Below, piece after piece: positions 43,063 to 51,711 of a stretch of 64,000 nt of DNA. The notes below the pieces were generated by a model. That model was not told where the DNA came from. It ran no database searches and was given only the letters and a program-made list of their open reading frames with translations. Each line of letters begins with the position of its first letter. The stretch's first letter is position 1. Position numbers and translations under genes: made by a program. Source of the stretch: Duganella sp. Root1480D1 (GTDB lineage: Bacteria; Pseudomonadota; Gammaproteobacteria; Burkholderiales; Burkholderiaceae_D); contig NZ_LMFZ01000001.1 in assembly GCF_001427305.1 (NCBI RefSeq), positions 435,261 to 499,260 on the forward strand. The letters run 5' to 3'.

Positions 43063-44002
43063 GCTCCTGTGCGCCGCGCTAATGGCTGCCGCTATCCCGG
43101 GCGTCGCACTGGCGGATGAACTGATCGCCAACGTGCGCGCACAGCTCGGGACCCAGGCGCTCCAGGCCGGCGAGCTGCGCTGGCGCGACGGCCCGCTGCG
43201 CTCGGTGCTGACTGCCACCCGCATCGATGGCGGCAACGTGCGCCTGCGCGTCAACGAACTGGCGTATGAAGGCTCCCTGGCGGGCGGTTTCCTGACAGCC
43301 GGCAAAAAGGTGATGAGCTGGGACGTGGGCTACGCCTTCCGCCCGCTCGACGTGGTGCAGCGCGAGGAGCGCCGCGCCCTGAATCCCCTGGCGCTGGATG
43401 GCATTCCGATGCTGGCCTGGGAACGCTTCGCCGCCGACAGCGCCACCACGGTGGTCTGGGCCAACCCCGGCCGCGGCCGTGCCGCCAACACCACCACCGC
43501 CACAAGCCAGCGCCACGACGAAGCCATCGCCATCCGCCAATACTGGCAGCGCGGGGCGCGCGACGAATATGCCGTGCTGCGCCTGTCGCAGCGCAACGGA
43601 GTCGAAACCGGAGCCGCCTTTTCGCAAGTGGCGGGCGATGGCATCGAACTGCACGCCTCCCTGCTCTGGCAACAGCGGCCGGTGCATGGCGGCAAAGCGC
43701 TGGCTGGCTTCAACTGGACCACGGAAAGCAAATTCTCGCTCCTGGGCGAGTCCTGGGCCGACCGCAGCGCCGCCCCCGGCCAGCAACGCAACCACCTGTT
43801 GCGCGCCGCGCAATATATCGACGACGTGGAAATATCGGCCGACATGCTGTGGCAGCCGGGCACTGGCAGCCGCATTGGCACCGTTACCGCCGGCTGGCAT
43901 AGCGGTGCCTGGACGTTCAGCGCCAGCTACCGCCACTTCAGCGGCCTGGCCGGGCGCCATGCGAAAGACGTGGCCCTCGCCAGCATCCAGCGCGGCTTCT
44001 GA
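43049..44002 (+). CDS. Probable outer-membrane protein of the Lol-like export operon
   Basis: The 317-residue product has a signal peptide (MPHRKLLCAALMAAAIPGVALA) and alternating beta-strand sequence (VRLRVNELAYEGSLAGGFLTAG; IELHASLLWQQRP; TVTAGWHSGAWTFSASYRHF) ending in Phe, the usual last residue of outer-membrane barrels. No family is named with confidence; a DUF1302-like relation is possible. It overlaps the LolA-like gene by 14 bp and ends 1 bp before the convergent response-regulator gene. It may receive the cargo at the outer membrane. Confidence 0.7.
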   Translation: MPHRKLLCAALMAAAIPGVALADELIANVRAQLGTQALQAGELRWRDGPLRSVLTATRIDGGNVRLRVNELAYEGSLAGGFLTAGKKVMSWDVGYAFRPLDVVQREERRALNPLALDGIPMLAWERFAADSATTVVWANPGRGRAANTTTATSQRHDEAIAIRQYWQRGARDEYAVLRLSQRNGVETGAAFSQVAGDGIELHASLLWQQRPVHGGKALAGFNWTTESKFSLLGESWADRSAAPGQQRNHLLRAAQYIDDVEISADMLWQPGTGSRIGTVTAGWHSGAWTFSASYRHFSGLAGRHAKDVALASIQRGF

Positions 44003-44003
44003 A

Positions 44004-44777
44004 TCACATCTGCCGGAACAGGTGCGCGTACAAGGGCGAAACGCGCAACTTTTCCGGCCTGCCGCGCAAGGCCAGCGACATCTTGCCGCCCTCCTCCCGC
44101 AAGGCGCTCAGCACGCAGGAAGAATTGACGATGGTGCCGCGATGCACCTGCCAGAACACCTGCTCATCGAGCTGCGGCAGCAATTCCTTAAGGCTCATGC
44201 GGATCAGCACCTCGCTGTCCGCGGTCACCACGTTCACATATTTGTCGGCCGCCTCGAAATACACCACCTCCGACACCGGCACCATGCGCACCTGGTTGCC
44301 GACCGCCGCACGGATTACGTTCAGGCGCTGCGTTGCCATAGGCACGCCTAGCGCACGCAATTGCGCTGCCAGCGTCTCCAGTCCGCCGGCCGGCTTGTCC
44401 TGCAAGCGCTGGCGCAAGCGCGCCACAGTGCGCGCCAGGCGCTCGTCGCTCACGGGTTTCAGCACATAGTCCGCAGCCTCGCGGTCGAATGCCTGCACCG
44501 CAAATTCGTCATAGGCGGTCACGAACACGGTCTGCGGAAACGGCGCCGGCCCGGACCAGGCGTCGGCCAATTCCTGCGCCACTTCCAGCCCTGACTTACC
44601 GGGCATTTTGATATCCAGGAATAGCACTTGCGGCTGCAAGGCCATCGCTTGCGCCAATGCGTCAATACCGTTGGCGCAATTCGATACGATGGAAAGCTCG
44701 GGCCACTGGCGCTGCAAGGCAGCGGCCAGGGTTGCGGCCAGAATCGGTTCGTCTTCAGCAATCAGGGCAGTAATCAT
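44004..44777 (-). CDS. LytTR-family response regulator
   Basis: The 257-residue product has a receiver domain (MITALIAEDEPILAATLAAAL with the acid pair; QVLFLDIKMPGKSGLE with the phosphorylated Asp; TVFVTAYDEFAVQAFD; DYVLKPV) and a LytTR DNA-binding domain (VSEVVYFEAADKYVNVVTAD; FWQVHRGTIVNSS). LytTR regulators bind paired direct repeats near promoters. It overlaps the histidine kinase stop in an ATGA junction. Its targets may include the convergent export operon, but no repeat was confirmed. Confidence 0.93.
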   Translation of the reverse strand: MITALIAEDEPILAATLAAALQRQWPELSIVSNCANGIDALAQAMALQPQVLFLDIKMPGKSGLEVAQELADAWSGPAPFPQTVFVTAYDEFAVQAFDREAADYVLKPVSDERLARTVARLRQRLQDKPAGGLETLAAQLRALGVPMATQRLNVIRAAVGNQVRMVPVSEVVYFEAADKYVNVVTADSEVLIRMSLKELLPQLDEQVFWQVHRGTIVNSSCVLSALREEGGKMSLALRGRPEKLRVSPLYAHLFRQM

Positions 44778-45844
44778 GGCAAAAGGATTCGTACAATAGC
44801 GCCCTGCGGCGCCGCTTCAAGGGAGACCTGGGCGCGCCCGCCGTACAAGGCATTCAGCCGTTCGCGCACATTGGAAAGCCCCAGGCCGGTACCAGGCTTG
44901 CCCGGGCCCGCTTGCAGGCCGCGTCCGTTATCGCTTACCAGCAATTCCACGCCATCGCCGGCAGCCCGCGCGCTCACCTGGACATGGCCGCCGGCCACAT
45001 TAGGCTCCACGCCATGCGCAATTGCGTTTTCGACCAGCGGCTGCAACAGCATGGGCGGCAGTTCCCGCTTGCGCAGCGCGTCCGGCAGGTCCAGTGCAAA
45101 GCTCAAGCGTGTGCCCATGCGCACCGACATCAGGCCAAGGTAACTCTCAAGCAGGGCAAACTCCTGTTCCAATGTCGTGTGCTGCGCACGCGATGCACTC
45201 AGCGTCGCGCGCAGGTAGACGATCAACTGGTCCAGCATGGTTTGCGCCCGCGCCGGATCGAGCGCGATCAGCCCCTGTAGATTGGCCAGCGTATTGAATA
45301 GCATATGCGGCTCGATCTGAGCCTGCAGCAATTGGAGTTGCGCCTGCAATGCCCGGCGTTCGATCGCCTCGGCGCGGGCTTTCTCCAGCGCCGCTTCGGC
45401 GCGCGCCTGGGACAGCCTGTCACGGCTGGAAAAGAACAGGGTCGCAGCACCAGTCGCGAACACAGTGAACAGCAAGGCGCTGATGCCGCTGGTCTCTGCC
45501 AGGTAGTGCAGGATGCTGGTCTGGCGCCCCAGCAGCCAGGCCGTCAATTGCGAACCAAGCAAAACGCCTGCACCCACGCCAAACGCCACCACCGGCAGGA
45601 AGAAGAGCCAACTGATTCTTTCCTGCCCCCAGAGCAGGAAACGTGCGCCATCGATCACCAGCCAGGTAATGGTGCCGATGCACATTGAAGCCAGCAGATT
45701 GATCGCAAACCGCTGGCCGCCGCTAAAGACATAGGTGATCAGGACGGCGCACAGGAAATTGAATAGCGCGATGTACATGCCGTGGACGGCAAAGCGGCGC
45801 AAGGGAAAACGGGAAGTGTGAAGAATTGCTTGCATGGCAAGCAT
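44774..45844 (-). CDS. LytS/YpdA-type sensor histidine kinase
   Basis: The 356-residue product has four or so N-terminal membrane helices (about 15-130) with no extracytoplasmic sensor domain, then the His_kinase domain with the phospho-acceptor in LQAQIEPHMLFNTLANL, and an HATPase region (LPPMLLQPLVENAIAHGV; VSDNGRGLQAG; GTGLGLSNVRERL). This matches the LytS/AlgZ group that pairs with LytTR regulators. ATGs at 45844 and 45835 are both possible; the first has an AAGGCG site. It overlaps the regulator by 4 bp. Confidence 0.92.
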   Translation of the reverse strand: MLAMQAILHTSRFPLRRFAVHGMYIALFNFLCAVLITYVFSGGQRFAINLLASMCIGTITWLVIDGARFLLWGQERISWLFFLPVVAFGVGAGVLLGSQLTAWLLGRQTSILHYLAETSGISALLFTVFATGAATLFFSSRDRLSQARAEAALEKARAEAIERRALQAQLQLLQAQIEPHMLFNTLANLQGLIALDPARAQTMLDQLIVYLRATLSASRAQHTTLEQEFALLESYLGLMSVRMGTRLSFALDLPDALRKRELPPMLLQPLVENAIAHGVEPNVAGGHVQVSARAAGDGVELLVSDNGRGLQAGPGKPGTGLGLSNVRERLNALYGGRAQVSLEAAPQGAIVRILLP

Positions 45845-45913
45845 TTTCGCCTTACAGGCGCCTGCCATGCAATCAATTTGCGACGAAACCGCGCCACGGT
45901 GGCGCGAATCGGC

Positions 45914-46114
45914 TCAGGCCAGGGCTTCCTTGGCCGCTTCCTCCGGCGTCAAGCCGTCGTAGAACAGGTCCGTGAACCATTCAATCTGTTCTTCGATATG
46001 GTCCTGGGCCTGCTCCACCGTGGCGCCACCCTTGACCAGGAAACCTTCCACCTCGATGCACCACTGGATCAGTTCCAGGGTTTCCGGATCGAGTTCTTCT
46101 TTCTTTTTTGCCAT
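45914..46114 (-). CDS. Small acidic protein of unknown function
   Basis: The 66-residue product is acidic and helical with LELIQWCIEVEGFLVKGG and AQDHIEEQIEWFTDLFYDGLTPEEAAKEAL. The start at 46114 has a GGGAGG site; the open frame to 46159 is not needed. It resembles small acidic orphans that sit next to conserved genes in this family, but no function is known. It stands between the histidine kinase and a subtilase, with no obvious operon partner. Confidence 0.7.
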   Translation of the reverse strand: MAKKKEELDPETLELIQWCIEVEGFLVKGGATVEQAQDHIEEQIEWFTDLFYDGLTPEEAAKEALA

Positions 46115-46187
46115 GTTATCCTCCCACGCAAAGCAAGAGGGAGAGCATAACGGCCCCACCTCCGCTTTGCAAATTCCTGGGAGTTAC

Positions 46188-48455
46188 TCAAGCCACGAGC
46201 ACCGCCGCGAGCGCAAAGTCCTGCGGCCCATGGACAATATTCGACGCAACCACGTCGACAGTCCAGGTTCCTTTACGGGCTTTCGGCACATGGAGCAACT
46301 CCACATTGTTGGTATTATCCAGCAACAGCGAGTTGGCCGCGCTCCCCTGATTGCCGACGTAGCGTTTGCCCGCAGGATCGGTGACGATGAGATTCAGATT
46401 ATTTACTAGCGCCGTGCCCGGGTAATCCGTATAGGCCAACACGATGCGCAGTGTCTTGCCGGTGCTCGCCACCTTCACCGTCTGGCTGGCTTTCTGTCCA
46501 GTCTTCAGGCCCGCACCTTCAACCAAAACCTGGATACCCGCCAGCGAGCGATCCAGGTTGACGCGACCAAAACCCTGGTGATTGTCCAACAACGTTGCAC
46601 TGCTCGCGACCTTCGGCAAACGCTCCACGCCAGCGATGAGCAAGGCTTTCAGCAATGCTGCCGAGGGGCTGGCGATTTTGTGTTTTGTCCGCAGATACTC
46701 ACGCATCAAGGCAAGCGCACCGGACGTCAAGGGTGTCGCCATGCTGGTGCCGCCCATATGGAAGTACAAGTTGTTGTTCGGGTATGCAGACCAGCCAAAG
46801 TTATTTGAGCCGATCATCGTCGAGCGCGTCGACAGGATGAAGGTTCCCGGCGCAACCACGTCTGGTTTGATTCGACCGTCAGCCGTGGGGCCACGGCTGG
46901 AAAAGGCAACCACCTGCTGCGGATTGTCCGCCATTGGCGCACTCTTGAACGGCTGCACAGGGTAATCGTCGCCCCACCAGTTTCCATACAATTCCGAATT
47001 GAATTCCGGCCGCTGGTTTTCGCAGGCGCCGACTGTGATGCAGTTCTTTGCCGTCCCCGGCGAGGTGACGCTGCCAAGATTGATCTGGCCATCACCATCT
47101 TCGTCGCTGCCATCATTGCCGGCGGCGATGACAAAGCACATGTCCTTGTACTTCCAGACAAACTGGTCGAATTGCTCGCACTGCTTGTCGTATTCGCCCG
47201 GATCGCCGCCGCCCCAGGAATTGGAATGGATGCGGGCACCCTTGTCATAAGCGAACTTAAACAAATCCATCAGATTGGCGGGAATCCCCGCCAGGGCAAA
47301 GCGCCTGCGCCGCAACGATGCCGGCGCCGTCGGCCGCCATTTCATTTCCTGTTCAATCGCCTGGAACACCAGTTTAGCCTTATGCGCGTGGCCGCGAATG
47401 TGTATCGGTCCGTTGGTCGACGCACTGCCATCCCCCAGCACCGAACCGGCTACATGCGTGCCATGGCCGGAATCCGTATCTGCCGGGCCATCATCCGCCG
47501 CCGGGTTCGTGACGTAGCTGTCCCACTCCGGCGTTATGGGATAGCTCTTGATCGCGGCGATGCGGCCGCCAAAGTCGGGATGCATGGTCGCCAGGTTACC
47601 AGTATCCAATCCGGTATCGCACACTGCGACGGTTTCGCCACTACCTGTCAAACCCAGGCCAGACGGCAACAAGGCGGAGAACTTGTTGCCCATGATTTGC
47701 ACGGCCACATTATTGCAAGTGCGCGGCAATACCCGCTCACGAATAAACCGGACGCCATGCACAGCCGACAAAGCGCCGACTTGTGCGCGGCGCTGGGACG
47801 CGATGGCACTGCTTGCCAGCGTCAAGGATTTGGCTTCCTTGCTGCTCGACAGCAGCTTGAAATCAAGCTTGGCCGCTGCACTCTTGATACGCCCGATGTC
47901 GTCGGCAGAAAACACGTCCACGGCAACGACATCCGGGATCGCCTGCCGCCGCGGCAGCACGATAGCCGCCGATTGCTTTTCCTTGAGCGCCGGCGCGATC
48001 CTGTCGGCGTGAGGCAAGTGTCCCGTCCAGCGCACATAGCGCAGCTTGCCGATGCGGTCCATCTCCTGCTTGTTACCGCGCACCACGTATCCAAAATTCC
48101 CGATCGGATTACGCAGTACTGCCCCTTCTCGTTTCACCGCGCTCAGCCAACTGGATTTGATTGGCCCGATAAACTGCACAATGTAGTGATGTTGCTTGCT
48201 ATCGACCGCTTGCGGCTTGCTGCCGTTGAGCGCTTTAGCAGCACGTTTCGGAGCTAATGGATCAACCTGTTTGCCGCCGAGCGGCAGCTTGAATTGTTCA
48301 GTGATGTTTTCCACCGGCAGCCGGGCAATCAATTTCTTTTCGGCTGCGCTACCTGCTTCTACAACGATAAATGCGCCGTAAGACTCAATTACCTGGACAT
48401 TTCCTGCAATCGCCATGACATCGTCCTTGCTTGCAAAGACTTTTAAGGTATTCAT
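46188..48455 (-). CDS. Subtilase (S8) serine protease, KP-43-like
   Basis: The 755-residue product has a propeptide-like N-terminal half (about 1-265), then a subtilisin domain with Asp in VAVCDTGLDTG, His in DSGHGTHVAGSV and Ser in MGGTSMATPLTSG, followed by a C-terminal strand-rich domain (TLRIVLAYTDYPGTALVNNLNLIV) like that of KP-43-type alkaline proteases. As in the other subtilase here no Sec signal is visible. ATG at 48455 is chosen over the GTG at 48458; it has a GGAG site. The catalytic residues look intact. The gene ends 73 bp before the small acidic gene. Confidence 0.88.
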   Translation of the reverse strand: MNTLKVFASKDDVMAIAGNVQVIESYGAFIVVEAGSAAEKKLIARLPVENITEQFKLPLGGKQVDPLAPKRAAKALNGSKPQAVDSKQHHYIVQFIGPIKSSWLSAVKREGAVLRNPIGNFGYVVRGNKQEMDRIGKLRYVRWTGHLPHADRIAPALKEKQSAAIVLPRRQAIPDVVAVDVFSADDIGRIKSAAAKLDFKLLSSSKEAKSLTLASSAIASQRRAQVGALSAVHGVRFIRERVLPRTCNNVAVQIMGNKFSALLPSGLGLTGSGETVAVCDTGLDTGNLATMHPDFGGRIAAIKSYPITPEWDSYVTNPAADDGPADTDSGHGTHVAGSVLGDGSASTNGPIHIRGHAHKAKLVFQAIEQEMKWRPTAPASLRRRRFALAGIPANLMDLFKFAYDKGARIHSNSWGGGDPGEYDKQCEQFDQFVWKYKDMCFVIAAGNDGSDEDGDGQINLGSVTSPGTAKNCITVGACENQRPEFNSELYGNWWGDDYPVQPFKSAPMADNPQQVVAFSSRGPTADGRIKPDVVAPGTFILSTRSTMIGSNNFGWSAYPNNNLYFHMGGTSMATPLTSGALALMREYLRTKHKIASPSAALLKALLIAGVERLPKVASSATLLDNHQGFGRVNLDRSLAGIQVLVEGAGLKTGQKASQTVKVASTGKTLRIVLAYTDYPGTALVNNLNLIVTDPAGKRYVGNQGSAANSLLLDNTNNVELLHVPKARKGTWTVDVVASNIVHGPQDFALAAVLVA

Positions 48456-48610
48456 CACGCGTCTCCTTACAGTTCACCCGTTTGGCCTGCCTTGTAAATC
48501 CTGACTTACGTGTCAGGTTTGAGAACATCAGCTCTTCAATTTAGCAGCGGCAACGGAAAGAAAATACGCGAAATGTCACTCAAAGGTGGCGCCAGGTTGA
48601 AGCAAAATGC

Positions 48611-48695
48611 AAAAAAGCCCAACCGCGGTAGGCTGGGCTTTTCTGTTTTCGGGCTCGATGACTTGGACCCGAACCGCACATCGGTTCAACGTAGT
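48611..48695 (-). pseudogene. Decayed tRNA-Asn with its terminator
   Basis: A hairpin AAAAGCCC...GGGCTTTT (48613-48643), like the terminators after the intact tRNA-Asn copies 2 and 3, is followed by a degenerate match to the tRNA 3' half (GGCTC-GAT-GACTTGGACCCGAACC compared with GGCTCCCCGACCTGGACTCGAACC). The 5' half is missing or unrecognisable. It cannot make a tRNA. Confidence 0.65.
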
Positions 48696-48702
48696 TCTGA
48701 AA

Positions 48703-49815
48703 TCATGATTTATTTGGCGAGAAACTATATAGCACTCTCGAATCCAAACGTCGATAAACTACAATCCTCTGAACATTGATTGGCCTCACCGTAATCATCC
48801 AACTATCGTTGAGACTGCCTCTTACAAATGCCTCGTCCTTCCAGTTGGGACCCCGGCCCGAGTCACAACTACGGCACTTGCGTAACACCCCGAAGTCTTG
48901 CGCTACGATACCCACCATCAGATCATCGTCCAGGGCCTTGGCTTCGTCACGCGACACTTTTATTGACTGGTTCCAGACATAGCTGCCCGTATAGTAATAG
49001 TCCTCACGTATATCCCGCCTAATGTCGCGACTGGTGATTGCGTTTGCCAGTCGGATAGGACTGCCTTCGAAGGCTCGGTGCCGCAAAGGCAAGCCCCCCA
49101 CTAGCGCAAGACACCTGGAAATTTTATATTCGCCCGCTGCGTGATCATACGTTGTCAGGCAATTGTGGCTGTCCTTCGTATCCAATGGGGCTACAGCGAA
49201 CAAGCCTTTCCCCATCTTTCCCATCCGCGCATTATATTCATCGTCCGTTTCAAACTTGTCGCGTACTGGGGAGTTTCCAGGCTTTGGCTCGAGAAGATTT
49301 TCAATCGCTGTCGGTGACATTCCCACCAATTCATTGACGATTGGGCCTTGTCCAGGGAGCCAGCTTTTCTCTTCTCCCATCGCACCGACCAATCCAGCCA
49401 TCCTTCCCACTGCCTCGTCGGGAAATTTAAACCCGACACAACTATCAGTCCAGGTTTGATAATCGGTGCATTTTTCCGGAGTCTTTGCTGCTAACTCATA
49501 GTATTTATGCGCAGCCACCGGATACCCCAAGCCTTCCGCGGCGGCCCCCAGATAGAAATAGTATGTGTTGACAACGAAGCGCTTGGAGACCACGCCTTTC
49601 ACCAGCTCCTCCCAGTTCTTGTTGTCATACATCCGCTTCAGGTCTTCCGTTCCACTGATACCTTTTCCAAAAACGCTGTATTCCAGCTTCAAGTTGCCTG
49701 TCTTGAATTCCTCACTGAGCGTTGTAGGTGTCTGAGCCCCTGCTGGAGTGGCTGCCACAGTAGCAAGTGCACCGAGAACGGCCGCAATGGTCTTGAGAAA
49801 ACTGCATGTTTTCAA
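48703..49815 (-). CDS. Exported orphan protein of atypical composition
   Basis: The 370-residue product has a signal peptide (MKTCSFLKTIAAVLGALATVAATPAGAQ) and a helical/aromatic-rich domain (KRFVVNTYYFYLGAAAEGLGYPVAAHKYY) with several Cys residues (KCTDYQTWTDSC; KCRSCDSG). No domain is recognised. The local DNA is clearly less GC-rich than its neighbours and codon use looks different, so it is probably acquired by transfer. It ends 8 bp from the decayed tRNA. No partner gene is near. Confidence 0.6.
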   Translation of the reverse strand: MKTCSFLKTIAAVLGALATVAATPAGAQTPTTLSEEFKTGNLKLEYSVFGKGISGTEDLKRMYDNKNWEELVKGVVSKRFVVNTYYFYLGAAAEGLGYPVAAHKYYELAAKTPEKCTDYQTWTDSCVGFKFPDEAVGRMAGLVGAMGEEKSWLPGQGPIVNELVGMSPTAIENLLEPKPGNSPVRDKFETDDEYNARMGKMGKGLFAVAPLDTKDSHNCLTTYDHAAGEYKISRCLALVGGLPLRHRAFEGSPIRLANAITSRDIRRDIREDYYYTGSYVWNQSIKVSRDEAKALDDDLMVGIVAQDFGVLRKCRSCDSGRGPNWKDEAFVRGSLNDSWMITVRPINVQRIVVYRRLDSRVLYSFSPNKS

Positions 49816-50035
49816 GGATTTACTGAAAGCGAGTGGAGGCCAATCGGGCCAAATTTGAGATAGTTATTTTAAGAATAACGTTATCTCCAAGCAAAGAGCA
49901 AGTCACGAAAGCAATGGCGAAACGAAGCGGCGGCACGAGCTGGGACAGCTCCGGCCCATGAGCTGTCTGTGCCGGCCTGAGACTTCTTTGGAGAAAGTTG
50001 ACAGCGAGGTCCTCGAACTACCTCAACTGAATTGA

Positions 50036-50383
50036 TCAATCAGTAATTGCACGCAAGCGCGCCAGCGCATCTTCGATAACGAATTCCGGCACAGTCTCGA
50101 CCCGCTTAGCCTTCCTTGCCTCCAGGTCAAGCATGCGAATCTGGTTGAGCAACGCTGCCCCCTGTGTCCTGGTGCCCGCCCCACTCAACGATGCCGCAAA
50201 ACCTGCATATCGGGCAAAATCCCCTCCCTGCGTGATTGGTGCGACCAGCACCACGCCAAAGGCATTGAATGCGCTAGTAGACAATACCAGCGCTGGCCGC
50301 ATGCCTCTCTGTTCGTGCCCTTCAGTCGGATCGAGATTCACCGCTACAATATCGCCCCGCCCGAATTTACTACGACTCACCAC
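50036..50383 (-). CDS. mazF: MazF/PemK-family endoribonuclease toxin
   Basis: The 115-residue product has the PemK/MazF fold pattern: GRGDIVAVNLDPTEGHEQRGMRPALVLS at the N-terminus, VVLVAPITQGG and RTQGAALLNQIRMLDLEARK, typical of ribosome-independent mRNA interferases (ChpB-type). It overlaps the upstream antitoxin gene by 7 bp, as toxin-antitoxin pairs usually do. Toxin action in cells is inferred from family. Confidence 0.9.
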   Translation of the reverse strand: MVSRSKFGRGDIVAVNLDPTEGHEQRGMRPALVLSTSAFNAFGVVLVAPITQGGDFARYAGFAASLSGAGTRTQGAALLNQIRMLDLEARKAKRVETVPEFVIEDALARLRAITD

Positions 50384-50628
50384 GCTTCACGCCCCACTGG
50401 CTTGATGTTGGCCCAAGCCGCCATGTCGGCAGGTTCCGGCGCAGTAAGATCGCACTGTGCGACCAAATCAGTCAATGAATATGACGGACGCGCAGCTTTC
50501 AGCAACACGCCATCAGGCTGCACTTTTACGCTGAGCTTATCCCCCAAAGTCACCTTGAGTAGACCCAGTAACTCGGTAGGCAAACGCACCGCTGCGCTGT
50601 TACCCCATTTCTGAATTGACAATTCCAT
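50377..50628 (-). CDS. mazE: MazE/PemI-family antitoxin (AbrB-like)
   Basis: The 83-residue product starts MELSIQKWGNSAAVRLPTEL, the SpoVT/AbrB-like DNA-binding fold of MazE/ChpBI antitoxins, and has a C-terminal acidic tail (LTAPEPADMAAWANIKP) that would cover the toxin. The start at 50628 has a CAGGAGG site. A 10-bp inverted repeat before it is a likely binding site for autorepression by the MazEF complex. Confidence 0.9.
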   Translation of the reverse strand: MELSIQKWGNSAAVRLPTELLGLLKVTLGDKLSVKVQPDGVLLKAARPSYSLTDLVAQCDLTAPEPADMAAWANIKPVGREAW

Positions 50629-50642
50629 GTTGCCCTCCTGTT

Positions 50643-50700
50643 GATACATTGTAGATTCAGCGGAGCGCATGATCAAGAATCAAAGGATAAACAATGTATC
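50643..50700. promoter_or_regulatory. Spaced inverted repeat upstream of mazE
   Basis: GATACATTGT (50643-50652) and ACAATGTATC (50691-50700) are exact complements with 38 nt between, lying 15 and 63 bp before the mazE start. It fits an autoregulatory operator; binding is inferred. Confidence 0.6.
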
Positions 50701-50750
50701 TACAAGACTACCACGAGCCACAATATTTGAATAAGCTGGTGCCGCAATGC

Positions 50751-50781
50751 AAAAAGCCCAGCCGATTAGGGCTGGGCTTTT
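50751..50781 (-). terminator. Terminator after tRNA-Asn copy 2
   Basis: AAAAAGCCCAGCC and GGCTGGGCTTTT form an 11-bp stem with a short loop and T-run on the minus strand, just after the tRNA. Confidence 0.85.
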
Positions 50782-50789
50782 CTATGTTC

Positions 50790-50865
50790 TGGCTCCCCGA
50801 CCTGGACTCGAACCAGGGACCTGCGGATTAACAGTCCGTCGCTCTACCGACTGAGCTATCAGGGA
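50790..50865 (-). tRNA. tRNA-Asn (anticodon GTT), copy 2
   Basis: A 76-nt tRNA with anticodon GTT and encoded CCA, identical to copies 1 and 3. It follows the DUF3334 gene and precedes mazEF in transcription order. Confidence 0.97.
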
Positions 50866-50917
50866 AAAGAGGCAATATTATAACTGCCACTCAGGCTTTT
50901 GCAAAGCCTATTTTAGA

Positions 50918-51610
50918 TCACATGCCGAGGGACTTCAAAAGTTCATCGGCGTCGTCCGACGAGATGGCCTGGGCCGGCGCGGTAGCTGCCTTATGAGCAG
51001 CCTGCTCACGCTCCAGCAGCGTATCCGGGTCCTCGGCTTCGGTTTTCTCGAAATCATGCAGTTTAATAAACTCGGTGCGGTCGATTGCCAGCTCGAGGTA
51101 GAAGATGTTGTTACGCTCGGTGAAGAAGGACACGCGGCGCATTTCCGGTCGATCCAGCGGGGTATCCACGCTCAGCGTCACCTGCTTGTTCAGCACCAGC
51201 ATTTTCGGCTGGTTCTGGGTGATGTTGGTATGTAGCTCGCTGCGCACCTTGCCGGTAAAGTCGCCGACGATCTGGTTCATCAGCTCGCCCATGATGTTCG
51301 CCACTTCGTCCGAGGTGAAGGAGCTGGCCAGTTCGGACTTCGGCATACCCATGCTCAACATGTAGCGCTCGTAGATCTCCATTGCCGCCTCGGCCGAGAA
51401 ATTCAGCACCACCAAGCCGGTAAAGCCGCCGTCGAACAACACGAAGCAGCCGATATCGGGTTTCAGGCCGACCTTGGTAATGCGCTGCACCATGGCCGAG
51501 TAGGTAATCCGGCTTTGCGACGCCACGTTCAGCACGCGCGTGACCGACGAGCACAGGGTGGTCAACAGGTCCTCGGTGCCGTACACCACCCGTTCTTCTT
51601 TTGTAATCAT
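50918..51610 (-). CDS. DUF3334/CheX-like protein
   Basis: The 230-residue cytoplasmic product begins MITKEERVVYGTEDLLTTL and has a CheC/CheX-like phosphatase-type core (SDEVANIMGELMNQIVGDFTGKV; the E and N in GELMNQ lie where CheX phosphatases have catalytic residues). I place it in DUF3334, a family of unknown function seen in several Proteobacteria. The C-terminus ends with a conserved-looking acidic DDADELLKSLGM tail. A role in dephosphorylating a receiver protein is possible but not shown. Confidence 0.78.
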   Translation of the reverse strand: MITKEERVVYGTEDLLTTLCSSVTRVLNVASQSRITYSAMVQRITKVGLKPDIGCFVLFDGGFTGLVVLNFSAEAAMEIYERYMLSMGMPKSELASSFTSDEVANIMGELMNQIVGDFTGKVRSELHTNITQNQPKMLVLNKQVTLSVDTPLDRPEMRRVSFFTERNNIFYLELAIDRTEFIKLHDFEKTEAEDPDTLLEREQAAHKAATAPAQAISSDDADELLKSLGM

Positions 51611-51675
51611 TCCTCAAATGCTCCGGATTAAATCTAATGGATAACTTGAAGAATAACTGATTCCACCCCAAAAGC

Positions 51676-51704
51676 AAAAAAATGCCGCCGCACCGTGCGG
51701 CGGC
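51676..51704 (-). terminator. Rho-independent terminator after pectate lyase
   Basis: GCCGCCGCAC and GTGCGGCGGC form a 10-bp stem with a minimal loop; on the minus strand it is followed by ATTTTTTT. Confidence 0.85.
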
Positions 51705-51711
51705 GCCTGAT

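Noticed and set aside
48510..48779. 89-codon open frame over the decayed tRNA and terminator
   Set aside because: It runs through a hairpin and tRNA remnant and ends inside the orphan gene; no ribosome site.
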